Below, in pieces: positions 17,207 through 24,353 of a stretch of DNA of 62,263 nt. Source of the DNA: Caballeronia catudaia (GTDB taxonomy: Bacteria; Pseudomonadota; Gammaproteobacteria; Burkholderiales; Burkholderiaceae); contig NZ_FCOF02000038.1 in assembly GCF_001544755.2 (NCBI RefSeq), positions 1-62,263 of the forward strand. The letters run 5' to 3'. The notes under the pieces are model-generated. The model saw nothing but the letters and a program-made list of their open reading frames with translations, was not told the origin of the DNA and searched no databases. Both the position numbers and the translations under genes were made by a program. Numbering within the stretch: the stretch's first letter is position 1; every line of letters begins with the position of its first letter.

Positions 17207-18813
17207 CGCATCACGCCAATGAGCCGCTGCTTTCAATCAGGGACCTGCGCGTGCGCTTCGGCGACACGCTGGCCGTCGACGGCGTGAATCTCGATATCCG
17301 CGCGGGCGAGCGTGTGGCGCTCGTCGGCGAATCGGGCTCGGGCAAGAGCGTGACGGCGCTGTCGATCCTGCGCCTGATTCGCGACGCCGAACTGTCCGGT
17401 TCGATCCGCTTCGAAGGCGACGAGTTGCTGTCGAAGAGCGAGCGCGCGATGCGCGGCCTGCGCGGTTCCGATATCGCGATGATCTTCCAGGAGCCGATGA
17501 CCGCGCTCAATCCGCTCTACACGGTCGGCGACCAGATCGGCGAGACGATTCAACTGCACGACGGCGCGAACCCGCGCGAGGCGAGACAGCGCGCGATCGC
17601 GCTGCTCGCGCGCACCGGCATCACGGAACCGGAACGGCGCGTGGACAGCTATCCGCATCAGCTATCGGGTGGACAGCGCCAGCGCGTGATGATCGCGATG
17701 GCGCTCGCATGCCGTCCGCGCCTGCTGCTCGCCGACGAGCCGACGACCGCGCTCGACGTGACGATCCGCGCGCAGATCGTCGAGCTGCTGCTGGAATTGC
17801 AACGCGACGAGGCGGAAAAACGCGGCATGGCCGTGCTGCTCATCACGCACGATCTGAATCTCGTGCGGCGCTTCGCGGAACGCGTCGCGGTGATGGAGAA
17901 GGGCGTGCTAGTCGAAAGCGGCACGGTGGAGGAAATCTTTACGTCGCCGCAGCATCCGTACACGCAGCGCCTTCTGGCGAGCAAGCCGAAGCGCGCGGTG
18001 CTGCCGGTGCTGCCGACCGCGCCGGTGCTGCTCGACGCGAAAGCCGTATCCGTCGATTACCCGACGCGCTTGCCCGGGCTGGAAGGCTGGTTCCGGCGCG
18101 GCCGCTTCAAGGCCGTCGACGACGTTTCCCTGACGGTGCGACAGGGCGAAACGCTCGGCATCGTCGGGGAGTCGGGATCGGGGAAATCCACGCTCGCGAT
18201 GGCGCTGCTCGGCTTGCAGCGCATCTCGAACGGCGCGGTGCAGTTTCAGGGCCGCGCGCTCGGCGATTTCCGCGGCCGCGAAAAAACCGTGCTGCGCTCG
18301 AATCTGCAAGTCGTCTTTCAGGACCCGTTCAGTTCACTGTCGCCGCGGCAGACGGTTGAGCGGATCGTCGGCGAAGGGCTCGCGCTGCACCGCCCGGAGC
18401 TGGATTCGGCCGCACGCCGAGCGAAGGTCATTGCCGTGCTGCGCGAAGTCGGCATGGAGCGCGGCGCGCTCGAGCGCTATCCGCACGAATTTTCGGGCGG
18501 GCAGCGGCAGCGCATTGCAATAGCCCGCGCTTTGGTGCTGGAACCGAGCATCCTGATCCTCGACGAACCGACCAGCGCACTCGATGTTTCCATTCAAACT
18601 CAAGTACTTACCCTGCTCGCTGAAATTCAGAAGAAGCACAACCTCGGTTATGTTTTCATCAGCCACGACCTGCAGGTCATCGGTGCGATGGCGCACCGAG
18701 TCGCCGTGATGAAAAATGGAGTTGTCGTCGAAACCGGGGATGCAGAGAAAATTTTTGCGAACCCTTCTGACGAATACACAAAAAAGCTTCTGAGAGCCGC
18801 CCTAGTTTCCTAA
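17203..18813 (+). CDS. yejF: Double ATPase of Yej-type ABC importer
   Basis: 536 residues with two complete ABC ATPase domains in tandem. Walker A GESGSGKS occurs at residues 42-49 and again near 322, with signature LSGGQRQRVMIAMAL in the first half and FSGGQRQRIAIARAL in the second, each followed by a Walker B DEPT. An OppD/OppF-type C-terminal segment (SPQHPYTQRLLASKPKR) follows the first half. This single-chain arrangement is the YejF type. The start is the GTG at 17203 that overlaps the yejE stop (GTGA). The in-frame region back to 17074 lies over yejE and is rejected. Codon use in the last roughly 200 bases becomes noticeably less GC-rich. Confidence 0.9.
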   Translation: MTHHANEPLLSIRDLRVRFGDTLAVDGVNLDIRAGERVALVGESGSGKSVTALSILRLIRDAELSGSIRFEGDELLSKSERAMRGLRGSDIAMIFQEPMTALNPLYTVGDQIGETIQLHDGANPREARQRAIALLARTGITEPERRVDSYPHQLSGGQRQRVMIAMALACRPRLLLADEPTTALDVTIRAQIVELLLELQRDEAEKRGMAVLLITHDLNLVRRFAERVAVMEKGVLVESGTVEEIFTSPQHPYTQRLLASKPKRAVLPVLPTAPVLLDAKAVSVDYPTRLPGLEGWFRRGRFKAVDDVSLTVRQGETLGIVGESGSGKSTLAMALLGLQRISNGAVQFQGRALGDFRGREKTVLRSNLQVVFQDPFSSLSPRQTVERIVGEGLALHRPELDSAARRAKVIAVLREVGMERGALERYPHEFSGGQRQRIAIARALVLEPSILILDEPTSALDVSIQTQVLTLLAEIQKKHNLGYVFISHDLQVIGAMAHRVAVMKNGVVVETGDAEKIFANPSDEYTKKLLRAALVS

Positions 18814-18869
18814 AAATCTTTCCTTTTCACCAATTGCGTGCGTATCTCAATTGTATTTTTCTATTTCTT

Positions 18870-18898
18870 TTGACAGTTAAATACTTTGTGGCTAGTAT
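18870..18898 (+). promoter_or_regulatory. Consensus sigma70 promoter for the NlpC/P60 gene
   Basis: A perfect TTGACA (18870-18875) is separated by 17 bases from TAGTAT (18893-18898), inside a marked AT-rich island (about 18790-18950) of an otherwise GC-rich window. The predicted start of transcription is near 18905, about 55 bases ahead of the gene start. Confidence 0.75.
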
Positions 18899-18959
18899 CC
18901 ATCAAACTTTCACGTATCTCCCTGATTTAGCAGTCTTTAATTGTAAAACCTACCGACCG

Positions 18960-19619
18960 ATGCAGCCACTAAAGATGACTCAGACATGCGCGCGCGCCGC
19001 CGCGGGCATGTTGATCGGCCTCCTGATGACAACAGCTTCCGGCGCGTTCGCCGACGAAGTCAACAGTAGCAGCCCAAATGCCAACAACGGCATTTTCTCC
19101 TCCAGCAGATCCACCGACGCAGCAAGCGCAGACACCGCCAGCACTCCGGGCGGCGCAAAGTCGTTTTTGTCGGGCGTAGCGAGCAAAGCAGGCGATGTCG
19201 TCGTCGGCGCGCTCAACATGATCGGCGTGCGTTATCGCTGGGGCGGCAACACCCCGGATTCCGGCCTCGATTGCAGCGGCTTCGTCCGCTACGTGTTTCA
19301 GGACACGCTCGGCATGACGCTGCCGCGCCGCGCCGAGGAAATGAGCCGCGTCGGCGAGAAGGTGACCGTCTCCGATCTCAAGCCGGGCGACCTCGTGTTC
19401 TTCAACACGATGCGCCGTTCGTTCTCGCACGTCGGCATCTATATCGGCGACAACAAATTCGTGCATTCGCCGTCGACCGGCAGCACGATCCGTGTCGACG
19501 ACATGGAAGACGGCTACTGGGAAAAGCGCTTCCAAGGCGCGCGTCGTATCGAGAACGCGCAAGTCGGCGATGGCTCGGAACTGCGTCAGCGCGTGAGCGC
19601 TTCGATCGGCGGTTACTGA
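18960..19619 (+). CDS. Secreted NlpC/P60 family cell-wall peptidase
   Basis: 219 residues. A signal peptide (ending near TASGAFADE) is followed by a Ser/Asn/Ala-rich linker of about 50 residues. The NlpC/P60 papain-like domain then occupies about residues 75-205. The catalytic triad is clear: Cys105 in LDCSGFV, His157 in FSHVGIYIG, and His169 in FVHSPSTG. The upstream RYRWGGNTP is the usual substrate-side motif. Such enzymes cut peptide bonds in peptidoglycan stems, often gamma-D-Glu-diaminopimelate. The start could also be the ATG at 18975 (MTQTCAR); the longer frame to 18834 runs through the promoter and is rejected. It is a single gene with its own promoter and terminator. Confidence 0.85.
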   Translation: MQPLKMTQTCARAAAGMLIGLLMTTASGAFADEVNSSSPNANNGIFSSSRSTDAASADTASTPGGAKSFLSGVASKAGDVVVGALNMIGVRYRWGGNTPDSGLDCSGFVRYVFQDTLGMTLPRRAEEMSRVGEKVTVSDLKPGDLVFFNTMRRSFSHVGIYIGDNKFVHSPSTGSTIRVDDMEDGYWEKRFQGARRIENAQVGDGSELRQRVSASIGGY

Positions 19620-19640
19620 TCGGTCTGTCGGCATCAAGAA

Positions 19641-19675
19641 AAGCCTGCTTCCTTCCGGGACGCAGGCTTTTTGTT
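19641..19675 (+). terminator. Intrinsic terminator after NlpC/P60 gene
   Basis: AAGCCTGC (19641-19648) pairs with GCAGGCTT (19662-19669), followed by TTTTGTTTT. Confidence 0.85.
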
Positions 19676-19715
19676 TTGGCTCGACGCAATCGTAAGCGCG
19701 GCGCGGAAAGCGTGA

Positions 19716-19744
19716 TTGCACGCACCTGCAAAAGCCGTTATAGT
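19716..19744 (+). promoter_or_regulatory. Sigma70-type promoter of the leu leader/leuA transcript
   Basis: TTGCAC (19716-19721), a 17-base spacer, and TATAGT (19739-19744) form a good sigma70 promoter. Transcription should start 6-7 bases beyond the -10 box, i.e. at or within a base or two of 19751, which is the ATG of the leader ORF. Confidence 0.7.
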
Positions 19745-19750
19745 TTTTGA

Positions 19751-19837
19751 ATGAACTTTTTTCCGTTCCCCTTCTCGTTGTTCCCGGCTGGTGCGTCGCT
19801 ACGCGCACTATCGCTACTAGCGCGCCTACCGCGCTGA
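19751..19837 (+). CDS. Probable leucine leader (attenuator) peptide upstream of leuA
   Basis: A 28-codon ORF (ATG 19751, TGA 19835-19837) encodes a peptide opening MNFFPFPFSLFPAG and ending ASLRALSLLARLPR. Six of 28 residues are Leu. Five of these, at codons 17, 20, 22, 23 and 26, use CTA, a codon that by eye is nearly absent from the surrounding GC-rich genes; leuA itself uses CTC/CTG. Clustering of the pathway's own amino acid in scarce codons near the end of a short ORF is the hallmark of ribosome-mediated attenuation. The predicted transcription start coincides with the ATG and no Shine-Dalgarno is visible, so translation would be leaderless. A different-frame ORF spanning 19747-19956 is a shadow. 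No homologue is claimed. Confidence 0.68.
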   Translation: MNFFPFPFSLFPAGASLRALSLLARLPR

Positions 19838-19977
19838 TTCTTCTCGCCTCCCGTCTGCTCGTCCATTCAGGTTTTCGACGCCAGCGGTGGCGCGAACACC
19901 CGAATTCCCTTTTGCCTTATCGTTATTTCGGTCTCTATATTTCCAACAATCGATAAATCTCCCCACAGGAGCTGAAC
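19838..19977 (+). promoter_or_regulatory. leuA attenuation region: C/U-rich stretch and small hairpins
   Basis: Right after the leader stop there is a pyrimidine-rich, G-poor run (about 19836-19870), the composition expected of a Rho loading site. Two small hairpins flank it. AGCGCG (19819-19824) pairs with CGCGCT (19830-19835) over the last Leu codon and the stop; CGCCA (19879-19883) pairs with TGGCG (19888-19892). No strong hairpin followed by a T-run is present, so an intrinsic attenuator is not evident. The leuA ribosome site (CAGGAGCTGAAC) closes the region. Confidence 0.45.
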
Positions 19978-21522
19978 ATGGCAGCAGACAAGTTGATCAT
20001 CTTCGACACGACCTTGCGCGATGGCGAGCAGTCCCCCGGCGCGTCGATGACGAAGGAAGAGAAGATCCGCATCGCGAAGCAACTGGAGCGCATGAAGGTC
20101 GACATCATCGAAGCGGGTTTTGCCGCCAGCTCGAACGGTGACTTCGACGCGATCAACACGATCGCGTCGCTCGTGAAGGACAGCACGGTCTGCTCGCTCG
20201 CCCGCGCGAACGACAAGGACATTCAGCGCGCTGCCGACGCGCTCAAGCCCGCGAGCCAGTTCCGCATTCACACGTTCATCGCCACGTCGGCGCTGCACAT
20301 GGAGAAGAAGCTGCGCATGACGCCGGAGCAGGTCTACGACCAGGCGCGTCTCGCGGTGCGTTTCGCGCGCAAGTTCACGGACGATGTCGAATTTTCGCCC
20401 GAAGACGGCAGCCGCTCGGATATCGACTATCTCTGCCGCGTGCTCGAAGCGGTGATCGACGAAGGCGCGCGCACCATCAACATCGCGGATACGGTCGGTT
20501 ACGGCGTGCCGGAGCTGTACGGCAATCTCGTGAAGACGCTGCGCGAGCGCGTGCCCAACTCCGACAAGGCGATCTGGTCGGTGCACTGCCACGACGACCT
20601 CGGCATGGCGGTGGCGAACTCGCTCGCGGGCGTGAAGATCGGCGGCGCGCGTCAGGTCGAGTGCACGATCAACGGTCTCGGCGAGCGCGCGGGCAATACG
20701 TCGCTCGAAGAGATCGTGATGTCGGTCAAGACGCGCAAGGATTATTTCGGCCTCGATCTCGGCATCGACACGACGCAGATCGTGCCCACTTCCAAGCTCG
20801 TCTCGCAGATCACTGGTTTCGTCGTGCAGCCGAACAAGGCGGTCGTCGGCGCGAATGCGTTCGCGCACGCGTCGGGCATTCACCAGGACGGCGTGCTGAA
20901 GGCGCGCGATACCTACGAAATCATGCGCGCGGAAGACGTGGGCTGGAGCGCCAACAAGATCGTGCTGGGCAAGCTGTCCGGCCGGAACGCGTTCAAGCAG
21001 CGTCTGGAAGAACTGGGCGTGACGCTCGAATCCGAAGCCGACGTGAATGCCGCGTTCGCGCGCTTCAAGGATCTCGCCGACCGCAAGGCCGAAATCTTCG
21101 ACGAAGACATCATGCAGATCGTCTCCGAGGAATCCGCCGAGGCACAGGCGAAGGAACACTTCCGCTTTGTGTCGATGAAGCAGCATTCGGAGACTGGCGA
21201 ACAGCCGCAGGCGAAGGTCGTGTTTGCGGTGGAAGGCGCCGAGGTTACGGGCGAGGCGGGCGGCAACGGCCCGGTCGATGCGACGCTGCACGCGATCGAA
21301 TCGAAGGTCGAGAGTGGCGCGGAACTCGTGCTGTACTCGGTCAATGCCATCACCACCGGCACGCAGGCGCAGGGCGAAGTGACGGTGCGTCTGTCGAAGA
21401 GCGGGCGCATCGTGAACGGCGTGGGCACGGACCCGGATATCGTCGCGGCGTCGGCGAAGGCGTATATCGCCGCGTTGAACAAGCTGCACTCGAAGGTCGA
21501 AAAGCTCAATCCGCAGCTTTGA
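19978..21522 (+). CDS. leuA: 2-isopropylmalate synthase LeuA
   Basis: 514 residues. LeuA condenses 2-oxoisovalerate with acetyl-CoA, the first committed step of leucine synthesis. The TIM-barrel catalytic domain opens with IIFDTTLRDGEQSPGASM (metal ligand Asp10). The metal-binding His pair is in VHCHDDLGMA (His203/His205), and NGLGERAGNTSLEEIVM and HASGIHQDGVLKA complete the active site. The C-terminal regulatory LeuA dimer domain, where leucine gives feedback inhibition, occupies about residues 390-514. The 514-residue length is typical of the long bacterial class. Its upstream region carries the probable leucine leader peptide, so control may be both allosteric and by attenuation. Confidence 0.95.
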   Translation: MAADKLIIFDTTLRDGEQSPGASMTKEEKIRIAKQLERMKVDIIEAGFAASSNGDFDAINTIASLVKDSTVCSLARANDKDIQRAADALKPASQFRIHTFIATSALHMEKKLRMTPEQVYDQARLAVRFARKFTDDVEFSPEDGSRSDIDYLCRVLEAVIDEGARTINIADTVGYGVPELYGNLVKTLRERVPNSDKAIWSVHCHDDLGMAVANSLAGVKIGGARQVECTINGLGERAGNTSLEEIVMSVKTRKDYFGLDLGIDTTQIVPTSKLVSQITGFVVQPNKAVVGANAFAHASGIHQDGVLKARDTYEIMRAEDVGWSANKIVLGKLSGRNAFKQRLEELGVTLESEADVNAAFARFKDLADRKAEIFDEDIMQIVSEESAEAQAKEHFRFVSMKQHSETGEQPQAKVVFAVEGAEVTGEAGGNGPVDATLHAIESKVESGAELVLYSVNAITTGTQAQGEVTVRLSKSGRIVNGVGTDPDIVAASAKAYIAALNKLHSKVEKLNPQL

Positions 21523-21541
21523 TTCTTTTGTTTCCAAACGC

Positions 21542-21568
21542 AAAAAGCCCTCTTCGCGAGGGCTTTTT
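21542..21568. terminator. Bidirectional terminator between leuA and the lipoprotein gene
   Basis: AAAAAGCCCTC pairs with GAGGGCTTTTT around a short loop, with an A-run before and a T-run after. It serves leuA and the converging gene. Confidence 0.9.
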
Positions 21569-21587
21569 GCTTGATGCGACACGACGC

Positions 21588-22103
21588 TCAGAACAGATTG
21601 CGCCTGTCGGGATCGTGCAGCGGATCGGGCGTCTTCTGCGTCATGCGCAAGATGCCCTGATCGTCGAAATAGAAGTTGTACATCAGGTACCAGATGTTCG
21701 CTTCCATGTAGCGATAGGTCCAGACTTCGCGCTTCATCAGCGGAAAGTACGACGTCTCCACCGGCCGGCCGAAGTTCACGAGCACGTCGGCCTTCGTCCA
21801 CGTGCCGACCTGCGCCTTGTAGAGCTCGTTCTCGTCGAGCACTTGCCGCACGTTCACGATCTTGCCGGACGCGTCGATATCGGCGGCGGTGGTGAATTCG
21901 CCGAGCGGCTGCGTCGGCCACATCAGGCGCTTGCCGCCGTTGGGCAGATCGTAGACTTCGCGCGGCGGGCCGAGGCGGGTGGTGATCGTCGAGACATCGG
22001 CGCCGGTCTGGTAGTTCTGCCACGGCTGCGCGCAGGCCGTGAGCAGCAGGGCGACGCCCGCGCCTGCAAGTGCGCCGCGCAGGCGATTGAATAGGTACGG
22101 CAT
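21588..22103 (-). CDS. Outer-membrane lipoprotein, SmpA/BamE-like
   Basis: 171 residues from MPYLFNRLRGALAGAG. The lipobox LLTAC puts the lipidated Cys near residue 24. The mature part has the SmpA/OmlA-type pattern of a small two-layer fold: YQTGADVSTITTRLGPPREVYDLPNGGKRLMWP, and a second unit KADVLVNFGRPVETSYFPLMKREVWTYRY. Two such G-x-P repeats in one chain make it about twice the core of BamE, so it is a relative rather than BamE itself. No partner genes of the Bam complex are adjacent. The longer frame to 22190 lacks a credible start signal. Confidence 0.72.
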   Translation of the reverse strand: MPYLFNRLRGALAGAGVALLLTACAQPWQNYQTGADVSTITTRLGPPREVYDLPNGGKRLMWPTQPLGEFTTAADIDASGKIVNVRQVLDENELYKAQVGTWTKADVLVNFGRPVETSYFPLMKREVWTYRYMEANIWYLMYNFYFDDQGILRMTQKTPDPLHDPDRRNLF

Positions 22104-22276
22104 GACAGCCTCCACGTGCTGATTCGTTCGTTGTTTCTGGCGATTTTGACATGCGCGCGCGACAAAACATTCTCCGCGACGTCGCGGCATTCGAGCGGAA
22201 GTGTCGGCAATGTTGGGCTTGCGCGGTGAACTCGGTGCGGCCTATGATCCGCGCTTTCAGCGGATCGGCGTAAACC

Positions 22277-23566
22277 ATGAAGAACGGAATTGGCGTGCAA
22301 GCGGCGCGATGGCTGCGTATTCTGGCATCGACGTGCCTCGCATGGTCGTGCGCGGCGGGCGCGGCCGAACTGCCGCCCGTCAAGCTCGCGCTGATCGAGG
22401 GCATGTCCGGGCCGTTCGCGAACGCGGGCGCGATGGTCGAGCGCAATCTGCGCTTCGGCGTCGAGCGCGTGAACGCGAAGGGTGGCGTGAAGCTCGCCGA
22501 CGGCATGCATCCGCTGCAACTCGTCGTGTTCGATGGCAAGGGCAGCAGCGAGGCAACGCTCGTGCAACTGCGCGCGGCGATCGACGAAAAAATCGGCTTC
22601 GTCATGCAGGGCAACAGTTCGGCGGTGGCGGCGGCGCTCGTCGCGGCGATCGACAAGCAGAACTCGCGCGAACCGGAGCGGCGCGTGCTGTTCCTGAACT
22701 ATTCAGCCGACGATCCCGCGCTCACGAACGACGCGTGCAGCTTCTGGCATTTTCGCTTCGACGCCCACGCCGGCATGCGCATGGACGCGCTCGCCGATGC
22801 GCTCGAGGACGATCGCGCGGTGAAGAAGGTTTATCTGCTGAATCAGGACTACAGCTTCGGTCACGACGTGAGCCGCGAGGCGCAGCGCGCGCTGAAGGAG
22901 CGGCGGCCCGACATCGCGATCGCCGGCGACGAGTTTCATCCGATCGGGCGCGTGAAGGATTTCGCGCCGTACATCGCTAAAATTCGCGCGAGCGGCGCGG
23001 ATGCGGTCATTACCGGAAACTGGGGCAACGATCTGACGCTGCTCGTGAAGGCGGCGCGCGAGCAGGGGCTCGACACCGAGTTCTACACGTTCTACGGCAA
23101 TAGCCTCGGCGCGCCGGCGGCGCTCCGCGATGCGGGTGTGAAGCGCGTGATCGCGGTGGCGGACTGGCATCCGAACGCGGGCGGTGCGGCGTCGGACGCG
23201 TATTACCGCGCGTTTCGCGCGCGCTATCCCGCCGCGGCCGACGACTACCTCGTGCTGCGCATGCCGCTGATGATCGAGATGCTCGCCGCGGCGATGACGC
23301 GCGCCGGCAGTGCGGACCCATTCGCGGTGGCGCGTGCGCTGGAAGGCATGAAGTTCGACGGCGAACCCTTCCACATAATGACGATGCGCGCCGACGATCA
23401 TCAAGTGATCCAGCCCCTTTATGTGATGGAAATGGACAAGGCGGGCACGAAGGGCGTGCGCTTCGACAACGAAGGCTCTGGCTACGGCTTTCGCACGCTG
23501 CTCGGCGTTCCGGCCGAGAAGACCGTCCAGCCGACGACCTGCAGGATGACGCGTCCGGCGCGTTAG
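22277..23566 (+). CDS. Branched-chain amino acid ABC transporter substrate-binding protein (LivK type)
   Basis: 429 residues. The signal peptide ends near SCAAGAAE. The mature protein is a Peripla_BP_6 family binding protein with PVKLALIEGMSGPFANAGAM, the opening beta-strand, then FVMQGNSSAVAAALVAAI, KKVYLLNQDYSFGHDVSREAQ, and AVITGNWGNDLTLLVKAA. The family binds leucine/isoleucine/valine, amides or aromatic compounds. No permease or ATPase gene is adjacent, so it is an orphan binding protein whose partners lie elsewhere. It lies 174 bases from the divergent lipoprotein gene and upstream of rpsO. Confidence 0.82.
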   Translation: MKNGIGVQAARWLRILASTCLAWSCAAGAAELPPVKLALIEGMSGPFANAGAMVERNLRFGVERVNAKGGVKLADGMHPLQLVVFDGKGSSEATLVQLRAAIDEKIGFVMQGNSSAVAAALVAAIDKQNSREPERRVLFLNYSADDPALTNDACSFWHFRFDAHAGMRMDALADALEDDRAVKKVYLLNQDYSFGHDVSREAQRALKERRPDIAIAGDEFHPIGRVKDFAPYIAKIRASGADAVITGNWGNDLTLLVKAAREQGLDTEFYTFYGNSLGAPAALRDAGVKRVIAVADWHPNAGGAASDAYYRAFRARYPAAADDYLVLRMPLMIEMLAAAMTRAGSADPFAVARALEGMKFDGEPFHIMTMRADDHQVIQPLYVMEMDKAGTKGVRFDNEGSGYGFRTLLGVPAEKTVQPTTCRMTRPAR

Positions 23567-23722
23567 CCGGGAAGCCGGGTCTTTGCCGACGCGCGGTGTG
23601 CTATACTCCACGCTTCGTCTTCGGCTTGTCCGTTGCGAAAACCTGAATTGGCCGCATTGGCAAACACCCCCACGGCACGGCCTTTCTTCCGTGACCGCCT
23701 GTCTGTATCAAAGGAAAAGCAA

Positions 23723-23992
23723 ATGTCCGTAGCAGAAATCAAGAAGTCCGACATCGTCGCAGAACACGCGCGCGGCGCCAACGACACTGGCTCCCCCGAA
23801 GTGCAAGTCGCACTGCTCACGAGCCGCATCAACGAACTGACCGTCCACTTCAAGTCGCACTCGAAGGATCACCACAGCCGCCGCGGCCTGCTGCGCATGG
23901 TGAGCCGCCGTCGCAAGCTGCTCGACTACCTGAAGGGCAAGGACGCGGATCGTTATCGCTCGCTGATCGAAAAGCTGGGTCTGCGCAAGTAA
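23723..23992 (+). CDS. rpsO: 30S ribosomal protein S15
   Basis: 89 residues, the standard S15 length, from MSVAEIKKSDIVAEHAR. Visible family signatures are the 16S rRNA-binding NDTGSPEVQVALLTSRINEL and KSHSKDHHSRRGLLRMVSRR. S15 is an early-binding primary protein of the small subunit. The ATG follows an AAGGAAAAGCAA ribosome site. A TTG-started extension to 23633 is the 5' leader, not protein. A TATACT box near 23602 may be its -10 element. It is followed by a strong terminator and then pnp, the conserved rpsO-pnp order. Confidence 0.97.
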   Translation: MSVAEIKKSDIVAEHARGANDTGSPEVQVALLTSRINELTVHFKSHSKDHHSRRGLLRMVSRRRKLLDYLKGKDADRYRSLIEKLGLRK

Positions 23993-24027
23993 TTGGCGCA
24001 TATGTGGCTTTACGGCCGCCGCTAGAA

Positions 24028-24072
24028 CAAAGTGCCTGTGTCAGTCCGCTGATACAGGCACTTTTGTTTTTG
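24028..24072 (+). terminator. rpsO intrinsic terminator
   Basis: CAAAGTGCCTGT...ACAGGCACTTTTG forms a long, nearly perfect hairpin ending in TTTTGTTTTT. Partial readthrough into pnp is typical of this gene order. Confidence 0.9.
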
Positions 24073-24353
24073 TGCGTTTCGGCAGTGAAGTGGTGCCCGA
24101 TGGCGTTCTCCGCATTCACGACGACGCAGTCGGCAGTTTCAGCGGTTCAGTTGCTTTACCCGGATGCATCATCCGGTTCGACACCCGGTCCGGCCTCGCG
24201 GCAGAGCTTTGTGTCATTCCATCGCGGCGTGTGCCGCGCGCACGTCGGGCAAGCCCCGCGCTGGAATGGCATATCACACCTCTCAAGCGCGGCTCGCGAC
24301 CGCCCAAGCCAGCGCCAGCGGGCCGGCGCGGCGCAACGTAGAAGGAGTCACAA
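24073..24353 (+). other. rpsO-pnp intergenic region and pnp leader
   Basis: About 280 bases with no supported gene between the rpsO terminator and pnp. It holds at least one compact hairpin (CCGGAT...ATCCGG near 24160-24176) and a good ribosome site (AGAAGGAGTCACAA) just before the pnp ATG. In enterobacteria the pnp leader folds into a duplex cut by RNase III and PNPase for autoregulation. That the same occurs here is inference only. Confidence 0.5.

Noticed and set aside
19747..19956. A 69-codon frame upstream of leuA as an alternative small protein
   Set aside because: It overlaps the leader peptide in a different frame, has no ribosome site and no domain, and does not show the clustered CTA codons.
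19838..19977. Classical intrinsic attenuator before leuA
   Set aside because: Only short hairpins are present and none is followed directly by a T-run, so a Rho-independent terminator could not be supported.
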